From an uncultured Clostridia bacterium (lineage in GTDB: Bacteria; Bacillota; Clostridia; Oscillospirales; Acutalibacteraceae), in assembly GCA_937919155.1 (NCBI GenBank), contig CALFPM010000117.1, forward strand, positions 1 to 7,005: a stretch of 7,005 nt of DNA, written 5' to 3'. Below the pieces are notes generated by a model. It made no database searches. It was not told where the DNA came from and saw only the letters and a list, made by a program, of their open reading frames with translations. Position numbers and translations under genes: made by a program. Of this stretch, positions 1 through 6,087 are shown one piece after another. Each line of letters starts with the position of its first letter. Within the stretch, counting starts at the first letter, position 1.

Positions 1-2
1 CT

Positions 3-527
3 CTTGCCGCACCTCACAACGGCACAACTGCTTACGGCTTTGAAAATTCAATGCCCGACAACACCGACACCGCAGCATACGATATGTTTATTGACCACGC
101 TCTGGAACTTAACAAGAATATGGTTACAGACGAAAATACTTATTATTTTTCCATATCCTGCACTGCAACAACAAAAAACAGCAGCGGCACATACACCGCT
201 GACAAAAACTTAATGGAAGTTATTTTCCAAAGCAGCGCAAATGAAATGGGCTCGCTCACAGGCACAACTGACGGCGGATATGTTGTTGATGAAAGCTGGC
301 TTGAAAATGACGGTCTTGTAAACACTGTTTCCGCCCTTGCTCCGTCAAGCGCGCCCTCTGCGACATTTGACGAAGCCTGCATTTCCAAAGGCGTGTGGAA
401 TATCATGCCTGTTTACCAAGGTGACCATATGTCCCTCCAGGGCGGATTGTTCAAGGTTAACACGGATGTTCTCAGACTCTACACCGAACATCTTGACATG
501 ATTAACCGTCTTGGCAAATCTGAATAA
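3..527 (+). CDS. Secreted triacylglycerol lipase, C-terminal part (5' end outside window)
   Basis: The frame is already open at the left edge, so the start, any signal peptide and the nucleophile serine motif lie outside; about 174 residues remain. The protein resembles the C-terminal half of family I.5-type lipases (Geobacillus L1/BTL2 and staphylococcal lipases), which hydrolyse triacylglycerol esters outside the cell. Visible landmarks, in order, are APHNGTT near the window start (the loop after the nucleophile strand), YYFSIS, WLENDGLVNT, KGVWN and GDHMSLQGG. By family analogy the Asp of ENDG (codon 309-311) and the His of GDHM (codon 426-428) complete the Ser-Asp-His triad. In the L1 group these segments flank a structural zinc site; I cannot confirm zinc ligands here. 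The protein ends LGKSE and is followed by a strong hairpin terminator. It converges with the PepSY lipoprotein gene. The lipase assignment is firm; substrate chain length and the exact subfamily are not. Confidence 0.85.
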   Translation, partial: LAAPHNGTTAYGFENSMPDNTDTAAYDMFIDHALELNKNMVTDENTYYFSISCTATTKNSSGTYTADKNLMEVIFQSSANEMGSLTGTTDGGYVVDESWLENDGLVNTVSALAPSSAPSATFDEACISKGVWNIMPVYQGDHMSLQGGLFKVNTDVLRLYTEHLDMINRLGKSE

Positions 528-536
528 AAAACACAC

Positions 537-570
537 AAGGGAGTTGACTTTAACAGTCAACTCCCTTTTT
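537..570. terminator. Rho-independent terminator, probably bidirectional
   Basis: A perfect 13-bp stem (537-549 with 555-567) closes a 5-nt loop, TTAAC. On the + strand it runs into TTTTT and starts 10 nt after the lipase stop. It also lies just past the stop of the convergent PepSY lipoprotein gene. Read on the minus strand, the stem is followed by GTGTG and then six T, so it may end both transcripts, more weakly on that side. Confidence 0.88.
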
Positions 571-572
571 GT

Positions 573-1457
573 TCAATCATTAAATTCTTTATCAAAAGCT
601 ATTACCTTGCCCGTTTCGGCGTTGATTTCGTATTCATATTCATATTTGCCTGAAACAAACTCAACATCATAATGAACAACCATATCGTCACGGTCGAGTT
701 CTGCTTTTGAGAATTTCACATCTGCCGCTTTCACGGAGGCATGGTCAAAAGCTATTGATTTTGCCTTGTCTGCCGGGATATATTCATTTGATTCGGCGGC
801 TGTTTTTCCCTGATTCCGCTCTTTGTCAACATCTTTTTCAAGAACTGTTCCGTCAGAAGCTTTTATCTCATATTCGTATTCATAGCCGTTGGATTCAAAC
901 TTTATTTCAAAATGAGGAACAAGATCGTCTGAATCGTAATAAGCTTTCAGGAACACAGCTTCCTCAGCCTTCACGCCTGCATTGTCAAGCGCTTTCTGTT
1001 TTGCATCTTCAACGCTGATATAACCGTTATTGTTATTTTTGCTCTCGGGAACTTCCGTCTTTTCGGGAGATTTATCCTTTACGGGAGCGGTAACTTTTTC
1101 GGCTTCCTTTTCAGCTTTCAGAACAGTTCCGTCTGCCACTGCAACTTCATATTCATACTCAAAGCCGTTATATCCGAATTCGATGTCATAATGCACTTTT
1201 CCTTTTTCCTCATCAAGTGAGGGCGTTCCGAACATCACGGCATTTTCTCTTGATACGCCTGCATGTGCAAGAGCAGCATCGATTGCCTCATCGGGAGTTA
1301 CGCTTGCCTGTTCTCCGCTTTTCGCGGTCGGTGCAGATGCCTGTGCCTGATTAAGAGTTACCTTTTCTTCGGGTTTGCTTTCGGCGCATCCGCCAAGCAG
1401 AGCAACCGACAAAACCAATGCAACGGAAAGTAAAACTGCAAATACCTTTTTCTTCAT
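573..1457 (-). CDS. Lipoprotein with three tandem PepSY domains
   Basis: A 294-residue exported protein. Lys 2-4, a hydrophobic stretch at 5-22 and the lipobox LGGC predict lipidation at Cys24 and anchoring on the outer face of the membrane. Three PepSY-like repeats follow at about 53-119, 146-212 and 226-293. Each has a helix (AIDAALAHAGV, AKQKALDNAGV, AKSIAFDHASV), a variable acidic strand, and an EYEYE strand ending in a D/E-x-G-T/K-V turn. Linkers between repeats are Lys/Glu-rich, with an Asn run at 141-144. The start is supported by GAGGTG 7 nt upstream. It lies 42 nt after the smaller PepSY gene with no terminator between, so the two are probably cotranscribed. PepSY domains are known from M4 peptidase propeptides and YpeB and are thought to modulate proteases or bind envelope ligands; no M4 peptidase is in this window. 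The function here is unknown: domain identity is clear, role is inferred. Confidence 0.88.
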   Translation of the reverse strand: MKKKVFAVLLSVALVLSVALLGGCAESKPEEKVTLNQAQASAPTAKSGEQASVTPDEAIDAALAHAGVSRENAVMFGTPSLDEEKGKVHYDIEFGYNGFEYEYEVAVADGTVLKAEKEAEKVTAPVKDKSPEKTEVPESKNNNNGYISVEDAKQKALDNAGVKAEEAVFLKAYYDSDDLVPHFEIKFESNGYEYEYEIKASDGTVLEKDVDKERNQGKTAAESNEYIPADKAKSIAFDHASVKAADVKFSKAELDRDDMVVHYDVEFVSGKYEYEYEINAETGKVIAFDKEFND

Positions 1458-1499
1458 TTTTGTTCACCTCTCAATGTATTTTATAAATGTCAAAGAAAA

Positions 1500-1862
1500 T
1501 TATCCGAAGAGTTTTGCAAGAAGATTTCTGAGGAATGCAAAGAAGCTGAAAAATTCAAATCTTTCGGGAGCTTCGTAATCACGGTCAAATTCAACAACTT
1601 TTCCGTTTTCGGCATTGATTGAATAATCATATTCCAGATTTTCTTCGGCTCTGAATTCGATTTCATATTCATATCTGCCGTCATCGAAGTCAAGCTTTGC
1701 TCTGACAAATCTTACTTCCGATTCTTCGTATCCTGCGTGTTCAAGAGCAATTTCCTTTGCTCTCTTTTCTGAGATCAGGTTTTCGGGCGGTGCCGCAAAT
1801 GCTGATGCAGAAAGAGAAAATACAACAAGGAGTGCAAGTAAAAGAGCGATAAGTTTTTTCAT
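1500..1862 (-). CDS. Small secreted single-PepSY protein with hydrophobic C-terminal tail
   Basis: 120 residues. A signal peptide (KK, hydrophobic 4-18, then SASAFA before APP) predicts signal peptidase I cleavage after Ala23. One PepSY domain spans about 29-95 (AKEIALEHAG helix, YEYEIEF strand, EYDYSINAENGKVVEFD). It looks most like the third domain of the lipoprotein encoded next, suggesting duplication within the locus. The tail, about 100-120, is rich in Phe and Leu (FEFFSFFAFLRNLLAKLFG) with two basic residues and could be an amphipathic membrane- or partner-binding helix. An ATG three codons earlier (1871) abuts the GAAAGGA ribosome site, leaving no spacer, so 1862 is preferred. The gene follows the kinase by about 100 nt that hold a possible separate promoter. 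It has no lipobox, so the mature protein is likely free or held by its tail. Exact function unknown. Confidence 0.85.
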   Translation of the reverse strand: MKKLIALLLALLVVFSLSASAFAAPPENLISEKRAKEIALEHAGYEESEVRFVRAKLDFDDGRYEYEIEFRAEENLEYDYSINAENGKVVEFDRDYEAPERFEFFSFFAFLRNLLAKLFG

Positions 1863-1871
1863 AATGTTCAT

Positions 1872-1878
1872 TCCTTTC
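1872..1878 (-). promoter_or_regulatory. Ribosome binding site deciding the small PepSY start
   Basis: GAAAGGA on the minus strand touches the ATG at 1871 directly but sits 9 nt from the ATG at 1862. Normal spacing favours 1862, which also yields a standard MKK signal peptide. Confidence 0.65.
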
Positions 1879-1892
1879 GTTTTTTGAATTTG

Positions 1893-1918
1893 TTTAGTCG
1901 TCCTTGACTGTGACTAAA
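1893..1918. repeat. Short inverted repeat in front of the small PepSY gene
   Basis: TTTAGTC at 1893-1899 and GACTAAA at 1912-1918 form a 7-bp dyad around a 12-nt centre. It has no T run on either strand, so it is not a terminator. It touches the possible -10 box and could be an operator or a leader hairpin. A dyad this short can occur by chance. Confidence 0.35.
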
Positions 1919-1948
1919 TAATAATCCGCAAACATTAAAGGAACATTA
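1918..1948 (-). promoter_or_regulatory. Putative regulator-dependent promoter of the PepSY genes with direct-repeat box
   Basis: On the minus strand TAATGTT occurs twice (1948-1942 and 1937-1931), separated by CCTT, giving an 11-bp start-to-start phase. That layout is typical of sites bound by dimers of OmpR/PhoB-family regulators. Seven nt downstream lies TATTAT (1923-1918), a 5/6 match to the -10 consensus. The hexamer 17 nt upstream (ATGTTC) is a poor -35, as expected for an activator-dependent promoter whose -35 region is covered by the regulator. Start of transcription would be near 1911, leaving a leader of about 50 nt. Readthrough from the kinase gene is also possible because no terminator intervenes. 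Binding by the adjacent response regulator is inference. Confidence 0.5.
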
Positions 1949-1963
1949 GAAAAACTTAATTTT

Positions 1964-3562
1964 TCAGATTTTTTTGAAAATTATTGAAATCTCGGTAAAT
2001 TCACCGAATCGGGACTTTGCGATGCATTCTGCCGAATGAATTTCCGCTATCTTTTTGACAAGGGCAAGACCCAGACCGAAACCCTCTGTTTCCGACCTTG
2101 AAGCATCTGCTCTGTAGAATCGGTTCCAGATTTTCGGAAGATCTGCTTCGCTTATGCCGATTCCGTTATCTCTGACGGATAAAACAGCTTTGTCTTCTTC
2201 CGAACGCAAACAAACATTAATAACACCGTTTTCTCTGCCGTACTTATCGGCGTTTGAGAGAAGATTCTCAACAAGCTGTGTTATCAGAGAAGAGTTCATA
2301 TTTATTACAATATTATTATCAATATCTGTTAAAAGCTTTATATTTTTGGTTGTTCTGAATTTGCCGCATATATCTTCAACAATCTCGCCGAAATTTGCCC
2401 TTTCAAGAGCAAATCTGCTGAGTCCCTGATCCGCTCTGGTTACCGAAAGAAGAGATGAAACAAGAGCCGCCATTTTGTCTGCCTGCTCCTCAACAGATTC
2501 AAGTGCCTGAATCCTTTCCTCATCATCCGCATTTTCCGAAAGTGCATATTCACACTCCGCCTTTATGACTGCAAGAGGTGTTCGGAGTTCGTGCGATGCA
2601 TCGGAAGTGAACCTTTTTTCGTTCTCGAAAGAAGTCTGCAATCTTTCAAACATCCCATTGAATGTATCCGACAAGTTACTGATTTCCTGAGGTGCTCCGT
2701 CAGTTTCAAGTCGCTTTGAAAGGTCGTTACCCGTTGAAATTGCGCGGGCGGAATCCGTGATTTTCTCAATAAAAGAAACAGCTTTTCTGGAGATGAGATA
2801 TGCACCGATTGCGGCAATGATTATGAAAAACGGCAAAAGATACACCGCGCTTTTCGCAACGCTGTCAAACACCGTCACCGCGTCATCGGCAGGACAGATT
2901 GCGCGGATATAAACTTTTCCGTATGAAGAGCTTTCGGATGTGAACTCAATTTTGAACACCTGTCTGTCCTGATACACGGGAATTTCAACACCGATTATCG
3001 TTGCTTCGTCTTTGCTTACTCCTGCATGAGAAAGCACAATGTCAATCGCCTTGCTTGTGCTTATTCCGTTCTGAAATTTCGTTTCGGAATACGGTGTGGG
3101 CTTCAGTTCGTTTACGGGAGTTACATCCGCCTCATAGGAGATTATCTGACCTGACATAACATCAATCTCATATTCAAATTTAGTGAAATCAAGAAGTTTG
3201 GAATAAACATAGTAATTTTCGCCGTTAAATTCTTTTTCAGTAACATCAGCTTCATTCAACAAAGATGATTCTATGAGGGTATGGGGAGTTTCTCCGCCGA
3301 GATACTCCCCGTTTTCGGTGAACAAATCGCAGTAAACACCGCCTGAATAATAAACAAAGTCATTTTCAACTTCAAAAATACCGTTGCTGTATTCCATTTC
3401 ATCAGAATTGCTCTGAACTGCCGAAATCAGGCTCTGCTTCAGTTTATCATCCGCGGTTTTGCGGCTTATGAGCATAAGCGCGGTTGTGCTGACACCGCAG
3501 ACAACGGCAATAAGAACCGTTATCCAAAGCGTTGTTATTATTTTAAACGAAATCTTTTTCAT
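1964..3562 (-). CDS. Sensor histidine kinase with PepSY-like extracytoplasmic sensor
   Basis: 532 residues, complete. TM1 is about 9-32 and TM2 about 237-258, enclosing an outer domain of roughly 200 residues. A HAMP linker (259-312) leads to the H-box ASHELRTPL with phosphoacceptor His324, the N-box LVENLLSNADKYG (Asn433/Asn437), the G1 box DNGIGI (465-470), the F-region IWNRFYRAD and the G2 box GFGLGLA (494-500). All catalytic elements are intact. The outer domain contains a full PepSY-like unit at about 166-235 (SKAIDIVLSHAGVS, VFKIEF) preceded by what looks like the terminal hairpin of another (FEYEIDVMSGQIISYE, 129-144). Cys78 and Cys223 both lie outside and could pair. The ATG overlaps the regulator stop in ATGA, with GGGAGG just upstream in the regulator's last codons, so the pair is translationally coupled. 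The partner is surely the adjacent OmpR-type regulator; the signal sensed is unknown. Two PepSY exported proteins follow directly. Confidence 0.93.
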   Translation of the reverse strand: MKKISFKIITTLWITVLIAVVCGVSTTALMLISRKTADDKLKQSLISAVQSNSDEMEYSNGIFEVENDFVYYSGGVYCDLFTENGEYLGGETPHTLIESSLLNEADVTEKEFNGENYYVYSKLLDFTKFEYEIDVMSGQIISYEADVTPVNELKPTPYSETKFQNGISTSKAIDIVLSHAGVSKDEATIIGVEIPVYQDRQVFKIEFTSESSSYGKVYIRAICPADDAVTVFDSVAKSAVYLLPFFIIIAAIGAYLISRKAVSFIEKITDSARAISTGNDLSKRLETDGAPQEISNLSDTFNGMFERLQTSFENEKRFTSDASHELRTPLAVIKAECEYALSENADDEERIQALESVEEQADKMAALVSSLLSVTRADQGLSRFALERANFGEIVEDICGKFRTTKNIKLLTDIDNNIVINMNSSLITQLVENLLSNADKYGRENGVINVCLRSEEDKAVLSVRDNGIGISEADLPKIWNRFYRADASRSETEGFGLGLALVKKIAEIHSAECIAKSRFGEFTEISIIFKKI

Positions 3563-4233
3563 TTTTCCTCCCTGAGAACATATCCCATTCCTCTGACGGT
3601 GTGAATAAGCTTTTTGTCAAAGCCGTCATCAATCTTTTTGCGGAGATATCGGATATAGACATCAACCACATTTGTTCCGCCTTCATAATCATAATTCCAG
3701 ATATGGTCCTCAATTTTTTCTCTGCCGAGAACAATTCCGTTGTTGACGGCAAGATACTGCAAAAGCTCATATTCCTTTGCAGAGAGAGAAATATCTTTTC
3801 CGTTTCTTGTAACCTTTCTGCTTGAAATATCAACGGTCAGGTCTGCAACGGAAATAACATTTGATTTTGAAACACTGTTTTTTCTGATTATAACCCTGAT
3901 TCTGGCAAGCAGTTCTTCAAAAGCAAAAGGTTTTACAAGGTAATCGTCCGCACCGATATCAAGACCCTCTACCCTGTCTTCAATGCTGTCACGGGCGGTG
4001 AGAAACAAAACGGGAAGATTATTGCCCTCATTTCTGATTTTTTTCAAAAGTGAAAAGCCGTCAATCTTCGGCATCATAACATCAAAAACCGCCGCGTCAT
4101 ATTCCGTTACGCTTATCAGGTCATATGCTTCCTCACCGTTGAAAGCACAGTCAACACTGTAACCCGAAGCTTTGAGTTGCTTTGCAATTATTCTGTTAAG
4201 GCTTTTTTCGTCTTCCGCAACAAGAATTCTCAT
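3559..4233 (-). CDS. OmpR/PhoB-family response regulator
   Basis: 224 residues. The receiver domain (1-115) has the acidic pocket Glu7/Asp8, phosphoacceptor Asp51 in VFDVMMP, Thr79 in FLTA and Lys101 in LVKPF. The winged-helix DNA-binding domain (about 125-222) shows the family signature SAKEYELLQYLAVNNG, then VVDVYIRYLRKKID and HTVRGMGYVL. It is full length with no missing key residue. A longer frame begins at a TTG (4254), but that codon lies upstream of, and its frame reads through, the ribosome site AGGAGGG, so the ATG at 4233 is used. It is the first gene after a consensus promoter and overlaps the kinase gene by 4 nt. It is expected to be phosphorylated by that kinase and bind paired direct repeats; a candidate pair lies before the downstream PepSY genes. 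Bacillus subtilis ykoG/ykoH is a remembered precedent for a two-component pair near PepSY genes, but orthology is not claimed. Confidence 0.95.
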   Translation of the reverse strand: MRILVAEDEKSLNRIIAKQLKASGYSVDCAFNGEEAYDLISVTEYDAAVFDVMMPKIDGFSLLKKIRNEGNNLPVLFLTARDSIEDRVEGLDIGADDYLVKPFAFEELLARIRVIIRKNSVSKSNVISVADLTVDISSRKVTRNGKDISLSAKEYELLQYLAVNNGIVLGREKIEDHIWNYDYEGGTNVVDVYIRYLRKKIDDGFDKKLIHTVRGMGYVLREEK

Positions 4234-4239
4234 CGCAAA

Positions 4240-4246
4240 CCCTCCT
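4240..4246 (-). promoter_or_regulatory. Strong Shine-Dalgarno site of the response regulator
   Basis: AGGAGGG on the minus strand, with 6 nt between it and the ATG at 4233. It settles the start against the upstream in-frame TTG at 4254. Confidence 0.85.
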
Positions 4247-4277
4247 GCCTTCAAAAAAATCTTTTTTAATCACCTAT

Positions 4278-4306
4278 ATTATCTCAAATGTGTTTTTTGA
4301 TGTCAA
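4278..4306 (-). promoter_or_regulatory. Consensus sigma-A promoter of the two-component operon
   Basis: On the minus strand a perfect TTGACA (4306-4301) is followed after exactly 17 nt by GATAAT (4283-4278), 5/6 to the -10 consensus. Transcription would begin near 4271, giving a leader of about 38 nt to the regulator ATG. It lies just downstream of the preceding hydrolase terminator, so the regulator/kinase genes form a separate unit. The good -35 and -10 suggest steady expression without an activator. Confidence 0.85.
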
Positions 4307-4320
4307 CAAAAATGTTTCAA

Positions 4321-4347
4321 ACAAAAAACGGACGCCCAAGGCGTCCG
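4321..4347 (-). terminator. Rho-independent terminator after the alpha/beta hydrolase
   Basis: A perfect 8-bp GC-rich stem (CGGACGCC at 4329-4336 with GGCGTCCG at 4340-4347) has a 3-nt loop. Read on the minus strand it is followed by TTTTTTGTTT. It starts 15 nt past the hydrolase stop and separates that run from the two-component promoter. Confidence 0.92.
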
Positions 4348-4362
4348 CTGTACTGATATTGT

Positions 4363-5316
4363 TTATAAAAAATATTTGCCGATAAATCCGTTTACGGTGT
4401 TCCAATAAAGCTCGTTATCGGTAAATGCCGCGTTGGCGTGGAACGAACCCGGCACGGTGAGCATCTGCTTATCCTGCGCCGCACAGCTTTCATAAAGAGG
4501 CTGCATCATATGATAAGGCACAAAATCGTCATCCGCACCGTGAATAAAAAGAGTGGGTGTTTTTGATTTTCTGACCGCATCAATGGGCGCACATTTTTTG
4601 AAATCAAAATTCTTTCTGCGCTTCGATGCAAAATTAGCGGACTCAACAACAAGCGGAGGCATTCTGAACATCTGCTTTGCCTGATAAACATATTCATCCC
4701 AGCAGCTTGTGTAGCCGCAATCTGCAACGGCGCAAACCACATTTGAGGGAATATCCTCACCTGTGACAAGCATTGTTGTTGCACTGCCCATTGAAACGCC
4801 GTGCATAAGGATTTTCGCCTCGGGGTTACGGCTGACAATATAAGAAATCCAATCCTTTATCATTGTTTTATCGTGGTAACCCATTGAGCAGTAACGCACG
4901 GAATCGCTGTCATGACCAACCATATGAGGCATAATGACATTGAATCCCATTGTGCGGTATTTTTGGGCATAATGTGCCATTGTGGCAGGATCGCCCGAAT
5001 AGCCGTGAATAACGATTGCCCATTTATCGGAAGGGGTTTCAGCAGGAATGAATTCGGCACGCATATCTCTGCCCAAAGAAGAATAAATCGTCAGTATCTC
5101 GGGGTTGATTTCGTTATACCATCTGATAGCGCCCTGATAAATCTCATTTTCCGCCCAGAATTTATCTTCAACCTCATTGCGGAAGAGACCTTTTGAAGCA
5201 AGAAAATGCTGAACATCGGTGTTGAGTATGCAATGATACATAACCTCACCTGCGGCGAAAAGCGCCGCACCTGCACCAACAGCTATACCTGCAAGGGTCT
5301 TAAGCGGTTTTTTCAT
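4363..5316 (-). CDS. Membrane-anchored alpha/beta hydrolase
   Basis: 317 residues. An N-terminal basic and hydrophobic stretch (about 5-23, LKTLAGIAVGAGAALFAAG) predicts a signal anchor, so the catalytic domain probably faces outward. Fold landmarks are VIHGYSG (oxyanion loop, His104-Gly105), a conserved-looking MGFNVIMPHMVGHDSD segment, the nucleophile elbow GVSMGS with Ser175, the acid region HGADDDFVP (probably Asp263) and PGSFHA with His293. All triad members are present. It resembles the Bacillus YqkD-type serine hydrolases, whose natural substrates are not established; esterase or peptidase activity are both possible. An earlier ATG (5334) overlaps the HAD stop as TAATG but has no ribosome site. 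The ATG at 5316 has AAAGGG 9 nt upstream and starts MKK, so it is preferred, though coupling at 5334 cannot be excluded. It is last in its run, closed by a terminator. Confidence 0.87.
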   Translation of the reverse strand: MKKPLKTLAGIAVGAGAALFAAGEVMYHCILNTDVQHFLASKGLFRNEVEDKFWAENEIYQGAIRWYNEINPEILTIYSSLGRDMRAEFIPAETPSDKWAIVIHGYSGDPATMAHYAQKYRTMGFNVIMPHMVGHDSDSVRYCSMGYHDKTMIKDWISYIVSRNPEAKILMHGVSMGSATTMLVTGEDIPSNVVCAVADCGYTSCWDEYVYQAKQMFRMPPLVVESANFASKRRKNFDFKKCAPIDAVRKSKTPTLFIHGADDDFVPYHMMQPLYESCAAQDKQMLTVPGSFHANAAFTDNELYWNTVNGFIGKYFL

Positions 5317-5325
5317 ATTCCTGCA

Positions 5326-5331
5326 CCCTTT
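5326..5331 (-). promoter_or_regulatory. Ribosome site favouring the inner hydrolase start
   Basis: AAAGGG on the minus strand, 9 nt before the ATG at 5316. It lies inside the first codons of the alternative start at 5334, which lacks any purine-rich site of its own. Confidence 0.5.
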
Positions 5332-5333
5332 CA

Positions 5334-6086
5334 TTATAATAAGAATTTTTCAATCGCCGATGCAACGCCGCAATTCTCAACAGAATCAGTAATATAATCC
5401 GCAATGTCAAGAATACTTTGCTGCGAATTTGCCATGGCAACACCTATACCTGCATACTTTATCATGTCAAGGTCATTGTTGCTGTCTCCGATTGCGATTG
5501 TGTTTTCTTTTTTGACTCCCGTAATTTCAAGCACCTTTTCAATACCCGTAGCTTTGTTTGTGCCTTTGACCACGCAGTCCGCATAAGTATCAAACTGAAA
5601 AACATCAAGCTCATTCCTGAAAAGCTGTTTGAATTCATCAGGCACCTTAACACCCATTGCAATTACCTGAATTTCATCGCCGTTGAACATTTTTTCAACA
5701 TCACACGAAGCTGAATCACACACATCATCAGGAAAGTCATAAACACGGTTAAGACCCTCAAATATGTACCAGTATTCAGGGTGATTAAGGGCATATTCCG
5801 CAATACTGCGGACAAGAGCATTGCTCATTGACGCCTGATAAACGGTTTTGCCGCCCATTGTTATCATCGCACCGCTGCCCGCAATAATTCCGTCAACATG
5901 AAACTGTTTCCGAAGCTCATCGGGGATGTTGCCCCAGGAGCGGCCTGTGTTGATAAAAACAAGGTGTCCCTTTGACCTTGCAGCGGCAATCGCCTTTCTG
6001 TTGCCCTCAGGGATTTCAAAACCGCCACTGATAAGTGTGCCGTCAATGTCAAGAAAGACGGCACATTTTTCATTTGAATTAAGCAT
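5334..6086 (-). CDS. Cof-type HAD-IIB family hydrolase (sugar-phosphate phosphatase-like)
   Basis: 250 residues, normal for the family. HAD motif I is FLDIDGT with nucleophile Asp13 and acid Asp15; motif II is INTGR with Thr47; the motif III lysine is probably Lys178 in TNKATGI; motif IV is GDSNNDLDM with Asp201 and Asp205 for Mg2+. A large C2-type cap lies between motifs II and III (about 80-175). Such cytosolic proteins dephosphorylate sugar phosphates, flavin precursors or other small phosphates with broad specificity, so no substrate is assigned. A longer frame begins at a TTG (6131) inside tyrS, but the ATG at 6086 begins just before the HAD core, has GAGG 6 nt upstream, and starts one nt after the tyrS stop. 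That spacing indicates cotranscription and coupling with tyrS. The stop overlaps the outer possible start of the hydrolase gene by one base. Confidence 0.92.
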   Translation of the reverse strand: MLNSNEKCAVFLDIDGTLISGGFEIPEGNRKAIAAARSKGHLVFINTGRSWGNIPDELRKQFHVDGIIAGSGAMITMGGKTVYQASMSNALVRSIAEYALNHPEYWYIFEGLNRVYDFPDDVCDSASCDVEKMFNGDEIQVIAMGVKVPDEFKQLFRNELDVFQFDTYADCVVKGTNKATGIEKVLEITGVKKENTIAIGDSNNDLDMIKYAGIGVAMANSQQSILDIADYITDSVENCGVASAIEKFLL

Positions 6087-6087
6087 A

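Noticed and set aside
707..1018. Plus-strand open frame of 103 codons inside the PepSY lipoprotein gene
   Set aside because: It is antisense to a clear lipoprotein with three domains and has no ribosome site or protein-like composition.
1473..1490. AATGT direct repeat between the two PepSY genes
   Set aside because: Five bases at 13-bp spacing in an AT-rich gap, with no promoter elements placed sensibly around it; likely chance.
1872..1963. Terminator between the kinase and small PepSY genes
   Set aside because: The only dyad (1893-1918) is 7 bp with a 12-nt centre and no T run on either strand, so readthrough is possible.
4234..4254. Response regulator starting at TTG 4254
   Set aside because: The extension runs through the AGGAGGG ribosome site of the ATG at 4233, which begins the standard receiver sequence MRILVAEDE.
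4301..4317. Possible second regulator box upstream of the regulator promoter (AATGTTT near TGATGTC)
   Set aside because: Only one half resembles TAATGTT, it is in the opposite orientation to the PepSY-gene box, and the phasing is not 11 bp. Autoregulation is not supported.
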